NCBI GenBank assembly: GCA_963921825.1
Contig: OY997594.1
Location: 11,041,001 to 11,105,000 of the forward strand
Direction: 5' to 3'
DNA length: 64,000 bases
Source: Erodium maritimum
Taxonomy: Eukaryota; Streptophyta; Magnoliopsida; Geraniales; Geraniaceae
Numbering within the stretch: the first letter of the stretch is position 1; each line of letters opens with the position of its first letter. Shown here piece by piece: positions 11,044 through 22,712 of the stretch. Made by a program: the position numbers and the translations under genes. A model generated the notes under the pieces. That model worked only from the letters and a program-made list of their open reading frames with translations. It was not told where the DNA came from and searched no databases.

Positions 11044-11791
11044 GGAAGGTCCGCAACCGATGGTCAACAACTTGTAATTCGTTTTAGAGGTGTAATGTGA
11101 TGACACGACTTTAAATTTGACCTCACTTTTCCGTAGTCAAATATGGAAGTGACGTAAAAGCGGTAGTGTCATTGCTCTTGGAACATAGCAAGTATTGTCA
11201 CGTTACCAGATCTTTGACACTGTCACGTGACACTATTTTCTATGTTCTCAACAACAATGATAGTAACACTTCCATGGTAGTTTCCATCTTTAATTATGGA
11301 TTACTGGGAATAAAATTTGAAGTCATGTCGTCATGTTACACCCTCAGGCCCATTACTCAAACTCCAGGAAGATGGCACGTAGATCATATATGCGTTGTAC
11401 TTCCATTCAAACTTTCGAGAAATAATAATATGCGTTGGTTTAGGTCGTCTTTTGTTTTTAAACAACATTATTTTCAATTAGACTAAGATTAGACTGAATC
11501 GGTCTAATCCTACTGCGAATCAAAAACAATTAGACCCATTTTTCAAGGTCTAATTGTACCTTATTCCCCAAATCGTCTTCAATTAGATCATTGTGGAAGG
11601 TCTTAAAGCCTCAATTACACATAAAAAGTTTCAAACATTACATAGATAAATTTGTTTTGGGGACCGATATTTACTAGCCCTTTTCGACCCTACACTTCAC
11701 CATAAAGCTCATACGATCCATCAAATGGAGAGAGAATCAAATGGCCCCCAACTAACAATATATTAGTAATGAGGGGACATACAATTGGCTG
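11044..11791. other. AT-rich spacer
   Basis: No gene recognised. Two near-copies of a CAATTAGA..GGTCTAAT type word around 11475-11590 are the only local structure I see. Confidence 0.3.
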
Positions 11792-11804
11792 AAGTCTCAA
11801 CTTT

Positions 11805-12779
11805 TTTTAGCATAAGGTGCATGTTTTATTAGTTAACTAAAAGAAATATACATAAAAGTACATCAGGAATGACAATTATTGACCACTGAAGAATAGACAT
11901 AAAACAAGCCTCTCTAGTTAGCCTGTAAGAGTCCCTATTCGCAGTTTTGTTTAACAAATTCGAGAGTAACAGTCTCGTTTTGAAGAAGAAAATGTCGAAT
12001 CTCCTGGATTTCAACTAAACTAACAAGCTGATTCTTGATCCCACGAGGAAGACTTTTTTCCATGAGGAGCATGATCAAATTTGAACCCAACAGTAGTAAT
12101 GGGAGGATGTATGTGATTCGGGGATCCCTCCCGATAAAATTACTTGAATTTATGCTTACTAATTATTGACCTTGCAAAACGGGAAGCAGACACATTAAAA
12201 TAAACCCAAGCGAGTAACTTAATCCAGAATCGAGAGAGAGATCGATTAGCATACATCGGTGGAGGCCAAGTAGGTGGATACAACGAAAGTAGATTCATGG
12301 GGGTGGAGGCCGATCAGGGATAGAGATCCGAGACGACGGTGGCGGCGACGATGGTGGGAACAACCAGTGTTGAGGAGAGAAACCAGTCGACAACCACGAT
12401 GATTGTATAGTACAAGATTGAGGGCCACGTCGTTGGTGGCGGGGGAAAGCCATGGACGTAGTGGCTAGCAACGGCTTGGCAGAAACCCTAGCAGAGTTCT
12501 CCAAGCGGAAGAGACTATTCAACGACTGTCGGCGAGATCGAGAACCGTCGATGGCAGGTTGCACGACAACGAAGACATGACCGGGTTCGACGCAACCACT
12601 GTTGTGCGAGAGCCGACCAGAGGTTGCATGACAAGAGAAGTAGATGCTCTAACTCGCACTGGTGCATGAAGGCACGGTAGCGACATCGTGGATGGCGGCT
12701 AGGGTTGAGATCTCTTAAACCCTAGTAGAGCGATATTCTTGTATCCGAAATGTTATCATGTCAACGAGAATTCGGCTCC
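11805..12779 (-). mobile_element. Short LINE-derived retroposon, minus strand
   Basis: The segment is flanked by AAGTCTCAACTTT (11792-11804) and AAGTCTAAACTTT (12780-12792), 12 of 13 identical. A T-run (11802-11808) at the left marks the poly(A) tail of a minus-strand copy. The right part (12290-12720) is GC-rich 5' sequence. The 3' portion resembles 28500-28650: both carry GACCACT(G/A)AAGAA and a later word like ACAGTCTCGTTTTGAA. There is no intact coding region. The TSD length and tail fit target-primed reverse transcription by LINE machinery. Confidence 0.7.
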
Positions 12780-12792
12780 AAGTCTAAACTTT

Positions 12793-13146
12793 CATATTTC
12801 TTGAGTTTGAATATGGAAAAATAATTTTATATATTGTTTGTATGGTATGTTCGTTTATTTGTTGCATTGTTTGTATGTATTGTGTTGTGTTGTTTCAATC
12901 TGAAATCGTAATACTGCTGTCTAGTAAGTTTATAATATACTATTATCATTTGTTTTTGTGTTTCAACGATTTATATCTTCGCACTCTTTTTTTAAGCTAA
13001 TGAAAATCAATAATTAGGAATTATGTATTAAAGTATTTATTTTTACTGCCTTATTAAATGTATACTAACAAAACTTATTTATGGACCTAATTTTAGAACA
13101 TAATAAATTTGTTTTGAAATTTATAGAACACATATGAATAAGCCCA
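12793..13146. other. AT-rich spacer
   Basis: AT-rich host or decayed sequence between two retroposons; nothing recognisable. Confidence 0.3.
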
Positions 13147-13162
13147 TAAACTTCATAACTCG

Positions 13163-13955
13163 AGAGCTTCGTATTTTCTTTGGTGGCGGTGAGGTTTTTA
13201 TGGATGTCAGTTTTGTCGACCGATAGTGGTCGTTGGTGTTGTGGTGGTTGGCTTATCGGGATGTGGGTGCTTCTATCGTTTTGTTTCCGGGTCGTAACGT
13301 CTCTGGTCTCTATGGAGGTTTGGCTTTATTTCCGTCTCCGGAGGCTTATGTGGTGCTCTACCGATTTTGTTCGATGGTTTGGTGGGCTTCTGCTTCCAGA
13401 GAAACGGTGTGGTCTCCCTTCTCCCAAGGCGGTAGTTTTACAGATTTAGTGGTGCTCTTGTGGTTGTTCTTTCTGGCAAGAATCAAATTCCAAGTTCGAA
13501 TTTTCAGGGTGAATCATTTACCATGTTTCCGCGGCTTCTCTGTTGCAGAAGTTTCGACGTTAGCTACGGGATTTGTTGATGCAACGTTGAATTGGGTTTA
13601 AGGCTTGGAACAAGTTTGTTCAAATACCATACATGGTTCTTTGTTGGGATTTTTCAACCTTCGTTTGTGGGGACTTCAATTGAATGTTAAAGGGTTTTCC
13701 ATTGTTCAAGATAATTAAAGTGGTACGAGATGGTCTTGAGCTTTAGTTTTTAGTCTAATGGTAGTTTGCCTTTGTGGTGTGCTTAGTTTGATGGACTACA
13801 TTTCTACTATTTATGATTATGTCATTTTTTGAGCTCTTATTTTTTTATGTCTTTTTTTAATCGTTTTATCGATATATAACTCTTTAGATCCTTTTTTTAT
13901 CTTTAAGAGTCAAATCTCTTTCAATAAATTTTTGAGCTTATCAAAAAGTAAAAAG
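13163..13955 (+). mobile_element. Short LINE-derived retroposon, plus strand
   Basis: Flanked by TAAACTTCATAACTCG (13147-13162) and TAAACTTAATAATTCG (13956-13971), 14 of 16 identical. The right end reads CAATAAATTTTTGAGCTTA followed by A-rich sequence, the form of a plant LINE 3' end and tail. The left half reads as a Trp/Val/Gly-rich frame with no domain I recognise. Size and TSD fit a 5'-truncated or internally deleted LINE copy. Confidence 0.65.
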
Positions 13956-14002
13956 TAAACTTAATAATTCGTTTTTTTTTTGAGGACTTAATAACTCATC
14001 TT

Positions 14003-15758
14003 TTTTATTTCTTCTGAAATGTTAGGTTTCATTAATCATTTCCAAAAAAAGTTGAAATATAAATCGGGATAATTCCCTTACAGTTGAAAGTATAGTCCGG
14101 AACCCCCATTTAGCACAAGTGTCCCGACACTCTAGGCTACGCAGTAAATTTCTATAACAAAAGATAGAAGCTACACGAAAACAGTAGATACGTTCGATTA
14201 CGCAAGCCCAAGGTTCTAAATACCTCAAAAGGTGGTTGTCTTGGTTTTGCAGATGATGGGCCCAAACCATAGTAAAGAGGTCGAAAAGACTGATTTTTTC
14301 TGGGCCCAACAGGTTTCTACCCCCATTGAGCCTCGGCCCCCGAGGGTCAGGGCTATCATCAATTTTGAAAGGCTGACATCAAGGAGTATGGATCTCCTTA
14401 GCCTGGCGGTAATGATGACACCGGGTGGAATTGATTAAAGTTCGAGATCAAGAAGCTTGGTTGTCGAGAGTAGGAGCCAGGGAGAGTCGTGCAAGGATGA
14501 GCAGGCTCTAAAATATCATAGAGGTGGTGGAGCTGTCTTGGACCACATGGAGGCAGCCCACATGAGGGCGTCCACAAAACTGGCCCACGTGAAGGAAACC
14601 ACAAACATGGCTTACATGAGGGCGACCACAATACCGACCCACATGAAGGCGGCCACAACACTCCTTATCCAGTACAACGATGGTAGAGAGACCCCGACAA
14701 CAGAGCGGTTATCCCCAAAAAGTAACCGATAACGGGAGCCCAAGGTTCTAAATACCTCAAAAGGTGGTTGTCTTGGTTTTGCGGATTATGGGCCCAAACC
14801 ATAGTAAAGAGGTCGAAAAGACTGATTTTTTCTGGGCCCAACAGGTTTCTACTCCCATTGGGCCTCGGCCCCCGAGGGCCAGGGCTATCATCAATTTTGA
14901 AAGGTTGACATCAAGGAGTATGAATCTCCTTAGTCTGGCGGTAATGATGACACCAGGTGGAAATGATTAAAGTCCGAGATCGAGAAGCTTGGTTGTCGAG
15001 CGTAGGAGCCAGAGAGAGTCGTGCAAGGATGAGCATGCTCTAAAATATCGGAGAGGTGGTGGAGCTGTCTCGGACCACATGGAGGCAGCCCACATGAGGG
15101 CGTCCACAAAACCGACCCACGTGAAGGAAACCTTAAACATGGCTTACATGAGGGCAACCACAATACCAGCCCACATGAAGGCGGCCACAACACTCATTAT
15201 CCAGTACAACGATGGTAGAGAGACACCGACAAAAGAGCGGTTATCCCCAAAAGTAACCGATAACGGGAGCCGGGAGGGCCTCTTGTCGGAGACCGATGGG
15301 GGAAGACCTAAAAACCGTCCTTTTGAAATCCGACCACCCTCACCCGGAGCAGCGGGCTGGGACAAAAAGGTAGTATGGTCCGGTCAGGCGAGGGCATCTC
15401 GGAGATTTCACCGGTCGGACTGACCTCACAATGCAAGCCAAGGAAAAAGGAGAGGAGGCTCTCTAGTAGAGCGAGCACAACACCGACGAGGAGGAAGGAC
15501 ATGAAATCTTGTGAAGGTCCCGGACCGACGTTCTCGTGTGGAAAAAATCTACAAAGAAGGATGAACTCGGATCTAGGAGAGACATACGGTGCGAAGGACG
15601 AGAGTCTGGTAGATAAGCCCCACCGTTAAGTCCTATGATCGGGGCCAAGGCAATTACTATGCGAAAATGGCTATAGACGAGGTGGCCCGTTAAGGTTTTT
15701 TATGTGAAATAGAAGGCAGATCGTCCCAGATTGGGACAAAGCCATGCTTCTTTCGCAC
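14003..15758 (-). mobile_element. 1.76-kb retroposon with a perfect 16-bp TSD
   Basis: CTTAATAACTCATCTT stands at 13987-14002 and again at 15759-15774 without a mismatch. A T-run (14001-14006) at the left end is the tail of a minus-strand insert. The 3' part (14080-14150) resembles 53545-53620, sharing AGTCC(G/A)GAACCCCCA and the word CCGACA(C/T)TCTAGGC. Inside lies a direct tandem duplication of 532 bases (14206-14737 and 14738-15271). No domain is recognisable in the frames, which read as Pro/Cys-rich or Met/Ala/Thr-rich repeats. Confidence 0.8.
14206..15271. repeat. 532-bp direct tandem duplication
   Basis: The word GCCCAAGGTTCTAAATACCT occurs at 14206 and 14738, and the two following 0.5-kb units correspond throughout with scattered substitutions and one A indel. 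Each unit ends TAACGGGAGCC. Each also holds a minor sub-repeat of CACATGA(G/A)GGCG words spaced about 30 bases apart (14545-14655 and 15075-15190). Confidence 0.9.
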
Positions 15759-15786
15759 CTTAATAACTCATCTTAATAGTTAGCCC

Positions 15787-16627
15787 ATTTTTTTAACGAC
15801 GAATTGCAATTTTATTACTGATTCAGAACGATTACATCGATATGCCTCGAGGAACATGTTCCTCGACCATAAAAGGCCAGTATGAACGAACACTAGTTCA
15901 TTGTACCTTGAAATACTAGAACCGTCATAGACGGTATTGTGATGCCTCACGGGAAAGGACAGAATACGAAGAGGGAGAAGAGGGTACCAGAGATCTTGAG
16001 GGACCTCGACAGTAAAGGTGATGGTGGGAGGCAAAGCATCGGCTTGGTCGGGCCAGTCCCTGATGCTTACCTCCCTGGAGAAATCATTGATTCTCCGATC
16101 AATAGGCTATGATCGTGCAAGGAAAAAATTCCAGCAAAATAACCGAGACCCCTTCGATTAGCCAGAGCCATTATCGTGAAAGGGGACAAGGCGGTTGCGG
16201 CGGTGGGGGCCAGGGAGAAGGACGCGCCGGCTGCGGCAGAGCCGACTACTGCATCTTCGGGGACGTCTTTAGGGATGGCGGCGGCATCGGAGACGACGAA
16301 GGCATCAGAGGCATCGACAACAACAGGGGCGGCGACGGCTTCAAGGATGGTGGCGGCAGCATCAGAGACGGAAGCTGTAGTGACGGAAACCCCCAGGGCG
16401 GAGGAGAGACCGAATCAGATCGGGAGATACTCTATTAGTGGCGGGAGACGACCAACATCGGGGTGACAAGAGATGACATGAAGGAAACCCTAGTAGAGAA
16501 AAACTTTGCAGGATCCAAAAATGAAGTGCAAAGGGAAGGGTGGAAAGAGAAAAAAAGAAGAACAATTACCATAATCATGACTATGGAGAGGCGATGCAGT
16601 TTCTCAAAACCCTGGCAGAGAGTTTTT
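15787..16627 (-). mobile_element. Retroposon of family A (with 30115-31041 and 55643-57448)
   Basis: Flanks TTAATAGTTAGCCCAT (from 15773) and TTAGTAGTTAGCCTAT (from 16628) form an imperfect TSD; a T-run at 15788-15794 marks the tail. The 3' half (15790-16080) matches 30140-30400 and 55660-55910, sharing GGAACATGTTCCTCGACCAT, CCGTCATAGACGGTAT and GTGATGGTGGGAGGCAAA. The 5' half (16130-16500) matches 30480-30910, including GATTAGCCAGA and GTTGCGGCGGTGG. The GC-rich half reads as Ala/Thr/Ser-rich low-complexity protein with no domain. Confidence 0.75.
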
Positions 16628-16644
16628 TTAGTAGTTAGCCTATA

Positions 16645-18370
16645 GAAGTCAAAACTATCACAATCTTAAGATATAAAAACCGTGTGATATTTAAAATTAA
16701 TTAAAAAGAATAGATGGGTCAGTGTCATTGCAATGAGTTTGAAACTGGTTAAAGGTCAGCATGGGTCTCTAGAATCAACGAGAGGCAAAGCCGGCTGTTT
16801 GGCCTTTGGTCTGATCTAGAATCTTGAAGAACACGTACTGTCTTTGTCTGGCTGCTATAATTGATTCGTAACCCATTTAGACAATTTGGTGCTGATAAAT
16901 TAAAATAAAATATAATTGGACAATAGACAAAACAGGGAACTAAATACCACAATAATTGCAAGTAGGCATAGTAATTGACAAAAATTGGCCCCTGATAGCT
17001 ACGATGCCACCCATCCACAATGAAGGTCGTGAGCAATGACACACCATACCGCCTTTTATTTTTATTCAAATGGTAGCTATACAAATTCAATTCTCAAAGA
17101 ACAGGCGAACTGTGACGAAGACACATGAACGGGGCAACCAAATTGTTTCAAAAAACTTGGTTTCATATTTAATACGATCATGTAAGAGACAGTGTTTTTA
17201 GGTTGTAAACGACCATTAAGTATTTAAATTTTTAATAAGTTGATTTCTCTATTTCTGATTAATCTTAAATTCAAGTCCCAAACCTACGGTCTCCACCTCC
17301 TTCCCCAATCCGATTTGACCTTAGATCTCGACAACCCAAGCTCTTTCGATTGAGCCTTTTTGTTGCGCTTCTCCACCTGTCAGACGATCAAATATGTACT
17401 CATCTTTCGTCGGAGCTCCGTAGTTTGAGTCGTGCTCTTGTTCACCTTGCTCATCCAACCAGATCCGTGCCCCTCACCCAAAACAGATCAGATTTTCACC
17501 TGCCAGTACCACCCACCTCCCTCTCTTCGCTCTGATCCCAGCCCGAACATCGGAGGCTGGCGACGAGTATTTCATGTTCGTTGTTGTTTGTTTTTTGTAG
17601 ATTCCCTCTACAAGAATTCGGCGCTAAAGACCATTTTTTGCCAGGTGGATCTTCGGTAGGTGTGGTAGTTTTTGGCGGCGTGTTCGGTCGGGTTTCTTTA
17701 TCGATGAGTCTCTCCCGATTGTCGATAAGAAAAACCATCCTAGTAGTTGGTTTTTTAGCTCATGTTTTACCCTTTGATATTTGATATTGTGTTCATATTG
17801 GGCAGGTTAAACCAGATCGTCGCCCTATGATCTCCAGCGGGGAGGTCGAGGTCATCGTAGCCACCATCAGGCACAACCACAACGTCCACCCTCAAACCTG
17901 ACCGCCGCCCTACGATCACCAGCGGCACAACTCAAGCCACCCCATAGTACAGACGACCCCCTTGATCGACTAAAGAAACCCCGAGCACCAGCACCATCTG
18001 TCGTCACTCTTCAACCGCCTACCAAGTACTCCCAGCGAAGATCACCCATTTGCCCCGTCCTTGCCACCGTGCTTCTTTGTGAGTGGCCATGAGCCCACTT
18101 TCCCTCCCCCTTGCAGAAGGCGGTGGCTCACAACCGATCTCGACAGGGAACCATATACCACACGAGCGCGCCATTCGTTTTTATGATGGTCCATATTGCA
18201 CAGCTTAAGTTAAAATCTTATAAATTTAACATCTTTATGAACAATGTTTTTATGTTATTTTTCATGAACGTATAAGTCCTAAAAGAACGAAGGAAAGTAA
18301 TAAAAAAATGTACCATCAAGTTTTAGGTTCACGACAATTGATAATATGATATATATTTTGAACAATTCTA
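16645..18370. other. No recognisable gene; possible 5' region of a repeat
   Basis: 16645-17280 is AT-rich and featureless. 17280-18180 is CT/GC-rich, with stretches such as a TTGTTGTTTGTTTTTTG tract near 17580; it resembles the leader of a plant gene or LINE but holds no long frame and no domain I can name. Confidence 0.3.
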
Positions 18371-19376
18371 CAAATTCATACAATGTCGATTACCAGTAAC
18401 GTGTGATAAGACCCATATATCCGAGATTATAGGTCGGGACCCCCCACCCCCTCCCCTCCAAAAAAAGGTATACCAGCACTCTTGATTACTAACACAACTC
18501 CTATCAGAAAAACTAGGAGGACAACAATATAAATAACATATTGGTGCATACAAGTAGGGATAAGGGTGCAAATACTCTTTCGGGTGGTTTTCTTGAGTTG
18601 GTGAGACAAACCTGGTTGTCTCCCCCCAGAGGACATGACCCGACCAGATGGGTCCACAAACAACCGGGTGAGTGTTCCCTTTTCCCTCCGGCCCCGTCAT
18701 CTACCAATCATGATGACAGGCGAGATTTTTAACCAACCTAGGTCGAGACTCTAGATGATGGAGATTGTAAGTCACCCTTTCCATCTGTGTCCACGTCTAG
18801 GAGTTTAAACACCCTCTCTTTAGGCGATCCTCGAGAGCCACGACCCACTTGGTCTTCTCCCTTGACATTTAGTTCCTTAGCATTCTTGAATCTACGGGGG
18901 CCTTAGGAGGGTGATTGAGTCGATTGTCCCTCGACTTTGTTTTTCTTAGAGGATCCCCTCCCAGAATCTTGTCCGAAATCTTCCACCATCATGCAGACGG
19001 GCTGGCCCAAGAGAGATAGAGGCTACGACTTAAGGATTGACGGTGGTGGAAGTAAATGCGATATTCGGGGTTATCGGATTGGTAGGATGGGCAAGACCGA
19101 TGGTAGCTAGAGGTTAGGGAGCAGTCTCGTGGGTGCCCGATACAAGGTTTCCTTTCCATTTTTCTGGCCTATGTTAGGCAAGACTATAAGTCGGGAAATC
19201 GGAAGGGTAGGGTTGGAAACTACCGATCCCTTCCTGGGTTCTTCCCGATATTATTGTCCCAATGATGGGATAGGATAGAGGCTGGACGATTAGGAATGTA
19301 GACCGGGGATCTGATGACCTTTACTTAGAAGGAGTTTGAGCCCCGTGTAAGGGATTACATAGAAAAAGTCCAAAAC
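18371..19376 (-). repeat. Probable downstream part of the gag-bearing LINE
   Basis: GC-rich, repeat-like sequence continuous with the gag remnant, without an intact frame or an RT motif. A run of C at 18440-18460 and a GGGAGG-rich stretch near 18900-19350 are the only visible features. Assignment to the same LINE rests on contiguity alone. Confidence 0.3.
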
Positions 19377-19782
19377 TCACGGTCCTGAGAGGTCTCTGGG
19401 TTCACGAGAGGTATCAGAGTGGTGGAAAGGATGTCCCCTAATGCTGGCATGTGTGGTAGACCGAGGGGTTCCACTGAGTTTGCCTCCCAATCCGTTTGGA
19501 GGTAGACATCCACTCGTAGGCCTATAGGGACCCGTATGGAATCCGAGAAACAGATTGCATGTCACTCGACATTTGGAATGGATGTTGTGTATGAAAGACA
19601 AGAGTGGCCAAGACGTTCACAATGGTAGTAGAAGTCCAACAATCTTTCATATTGAATCCAGACAGTGATGGGGTTCTGAAAGCCCTCAAAATGAAGTTGG
19701 AGGTGACGTCGGGAGGGCCTTATGATATCGAGCTCCACCCTCAGCCAAAGATAGTCATCCCTAGCTCGACGTCGGCCCTGAT
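19377..19782 (-). pseudogene. LINE ORF1 (gag, DUF4283 / zinc-knuckle) remnant
   Basis: Reading from 19782 leftwards gives RDDYLWLRVELDI, a PSRRHLQLHF block and WIQYERL, which follow the DUF4283-to-zinc-knuckle part of plant L1-type gag proteins. The knuckle is degenerate: the first and last Cys of the CCHC pattern are replaced by Tyr, leaving HCERLGHS. After that the frame is lost, although gag-like sequence may continue to about 19377. The coding region stops exactly at the LTR boundary (19783), so the LTR inserted into this gag and its N-terminal part should lie beyond the LTR element. Confidence 0.6.
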
Positions 19783-20639
19783 TGTAAAGACCGGGAAAAT
19801 GCAATATTTAAATTATTAAATATTAACGTCGAGGTTTGGAACGAGTTTAAATTTTGGGATCGACTACACGAGAAATAGAAAAGAAAAAGAAAAGAAAAGG
19901 TTTTGAAAAGAAAAAAAGAAGAAGCTTGGGCCGGTCAACTGAGCCATGCCCAGTCAACGCAACCAAGCCCACACGCATTTGATTGTTGAGCCCAAGCCCA
20001 GTTCAGAACACACTAACCCTAACGCGTGCTCCCTTCTCCCTCTTTTGCTTGCACGTAACCCGAGGTGTTGCCTCACTTCCTCTCGCTGCTGCCGAGCTCG
20101 AATCCACCCCACTTCGTCGCCGTTCACCGCAAACACAGTAGCTCCCGTTCCTCCCTCGCCTTCTTCTTCTTCCACAACACCAGACGGACTCCACCGTACC
20201 TGAAACCCAGGACCCTCCGTCTTCTCCTTCATCCTCGACGCGATTCAAACCAGCGCCGCCGTAGATCTGAAGCTCGCCTCGCCGGAAACAACGAATCAGA
20301 GACGGTAAGAGGTTACCCTACCTCGATTCGTCATCTCCGACCCTTTTCTTCCCAGAAAGTCGCTCCCCCGCGATCTCAACGCGTCAATTTGGGTTGGAAA
20401 AGGATCGCCGGAGTTCTCGTCACTCCGGATCTGTTGTTCCCTCGCCGGCGAGTTCCTCGAACCATCAGAGTAGGACGGGGAAGTCGATACCTTCCCTGAC
20501 GACCTCCCCAATCCGTGCAGAGCCCTTTGCCGTCGCTGCCGCCGTGGAGAGCCACTCCGAGAGATCCCGGCGCCGTCGCCGGAGCCGTACCGGACCGAAG
20601 CAAACCTTAACTCATCTCTAACGGGTTGGGCCTGAAACA

Positions 20640-20790
20640 AGAGTGGGCCTGGAGTGATCTGGGCCCCGGCCTGGATCTGGCCGGGCTTGGGTCCGGGTCC
20701 TGTACCGGATCTGGATCCGGGTCAGGTCTGGGTTCTGGGTCCGGATCCGGGTCGGACCGAGTTGGATCCGGGTCAACCCGGTTCTCAATT
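20640..20790 (+). repeat. GGATCCGGGTC / GGATCTGG low-complexity cluster
   Basis: About a dozen variants of GGATCCGGGTC in 150 bases, including alternating GGGTCCGG and GGATCTGG. It sits about 0.9 kb from the LTR start, the same relative place as the CGTCACGG cluster in the solo LTR. Confidence 0.7.
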
Positions 20791-21714
20791 AAAAATGTTT
20801 TAAAAATCAGTTTTAATTAGTGGATTTAATTAATTCAAGGTGAGAAATTAAAAGATAATTTTGGTTAAATCAGCGGACCTTTGGACAACTTTTGGGTACT
20901 GATTTGGACGTTTTATTTGTCAAACCTAGACGGGACTTCGCCCGAGCACAAGGGCTTGGACCCGAGCTAGAAGAACGAAGATCACGCCGGAACCCATGAG
21001 AAGAACGGAGTGGCGATCACTCGAGCTTTTCTTCAGAGTTTTATTAGAGGAAGACCGCAAGATAGGGAAAGTATTAATTTCTTAATTAACGCTTAGTATG
21101 CATGATTAGGATAATAAAATCGGAAAGGTCCTAGAATTGCCTATAGGATGCGAATAACTAGAATAATCGTATTTCAATTACTAATAAATGGATGAGTCTA
21201 GTATACATGCTTAGGACGATGACAATTAGTGAAGTGTGCTTTCAATACTTGAGAACTTGATTTACTGGTAGAGAGGCTGTGAAGAGCTCTCGGATTAGTT
21301 GTGGGATAGGTTCACATGCTTGATTGATAGTTGTTGAGTTAACTTAAGAGTCTAATGAAACTAGATTAGCTTTCCCTATCGAATGACTATTTGTTCGTTC
21401 ACATAATGTTTGTATGGTTGAATGTATACTTGTTGATTAAGTATTTTTGTTGCTATAACTGTTGGTTGAACGGATGATCGAGTATGACTGATTGTACCAA
21501 AGGGGTACAATCAGGTGATCGATGTACCGATGGTTGGTGGCAGGTAAGTACGCGGTAAGTATGAAATGGTGTGGGATGTCTTGGTTGTGATGAAAGTGTG
21601 TTCCGTTGTGTGTTGCTTGACAGATGAATGAAATGCTTGTTCCTTTATTCTTATTCTTGAATGTATGTTCGTTTATTGGTTTGTCTGTTCGTTTTCTTGG
21701 TTTGGTACTACACC

Positions 21715-21740
21715 GGGGGGGGGGGGGGGGGGGGGGGGGG
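21715..21740 (+). repeat. Homopolymer of 26 G
   Basis: An uninterrupted G run preceded by ACACC and followed by TAATCC. Such tracts can form G-quadruplexes and are unstable in replication and sequencing, so the length may be unreliable. Confidence 0.95.
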
Positions 21741-21835
21741 TAATCCGGTGCCGATGAGGTGGTTGGAGTTGGGCAGATACAGGGAGTTAATGACTGAGTT
21801 TAGAGACTGAGGGTATTGGTTACTGGATATTATAA

Positions 21836-22060
21836 GAGTTGAGTATTGGCAGATCCTGCGGGATATTCATTGGATATTCATTGGTTACTATGAGAGTTGA
21901 GTATTGGCAGATCCTGCGGGATATTCTTGGATTATTGGGCCTGCGGGCAATCAGTTATTGGACCCTGCGGGGCATTGGTTATTGGGCATGCGGGCATTTG
22001 GTTATTGGACCCTGCGGGGCATTGGTTATTGGGCCTGCGGGCAATTGGACAGTTTACCCT
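21836..22060 (+). repeat. Tandem repeats in the LTR
   Basis: Two copies of GAGTTGAGTATTGGCAGATC lie 58 bases apart (about 21838 and 21896). They are followed by about five units of roughly 23 bases alternating GTTATTGGACCCTGCGGGG and GTTATTGGGCCTGCGGGC (to about 22045). Confidence 0.8.
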
Positions 22061-22696
22061 GCGGGGAAAGGACTACTTATGGTTTCACCCCAAGGAACTG
22101 CATCCCAGTGGGTGCACTACTTGGTCCCCTATGACATATGGTCCTTTGGAGGCATTTCTGGGAATCCCGATGATAAGCGCCATTTGGGATTGTTTCCGGT
22201 GCCCCCACGCATGTGCTTACTCTGGACCGAGGGAAAATCTGATATGATATGGATACTCTGGTGGATCGGAATGTGGGAACCGATGTGATCCCAGAATCTA
22301 TCCATGGATCGGAGGCTTGAGAAAGCGAGTGGTTGGCAAGATACTGATTATTCCTATTTTTACCATTATTGATCCGTTAAAGTATTTATTATGAACTTCT
22401 TTTAAGTTACTGTCATCTTTGAAGAAGCGATGTTATTTCATCACAACGGATTCCATAACATTTCTTTGATTAATAGTATTTACTTGTTCCCAGGGTGATG
22501 GGTTTCTATTTTATTATAATGTTCTCCATCTATTCTCTGGGAAGTTATCGTATCTTGGAGAATGCACTATTGATATCGCTACTTCTTATTTGTTTATTAC
22601 GGCCTTCGGTCTAAGAATTTTAAATACTTTTGTGTCATCGAATTAAAACAGTTTTAATATTAAACTTGGAGACTAAGGTCATTTACGATTTTCCCT

Positions 22697-22712
22697 ACTG
22701 AGCGTAAGCTCA
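22697..22712 (+). promoter_or_regulatory. Conserved short inverted repeat near the LTR 3' end
   Basis: CTGAGCGTAAGCTCACCC, with GAGC..GCTC arms, about 305 bases before the LTR end. Counterparts lie at about 8343-8358 and 41037-41055 in the two other long LTRs. Confidence 0.5.

Noticed and set aside
14398..15193. Pro/Cys-rich frames repeated twice (WPPSCG, WTPSCGLPPCGP)
   Set aside because: They repeat because of the 532-bp DNA duplication and short sub-repeats in a retroposon; there is no start context or domain.
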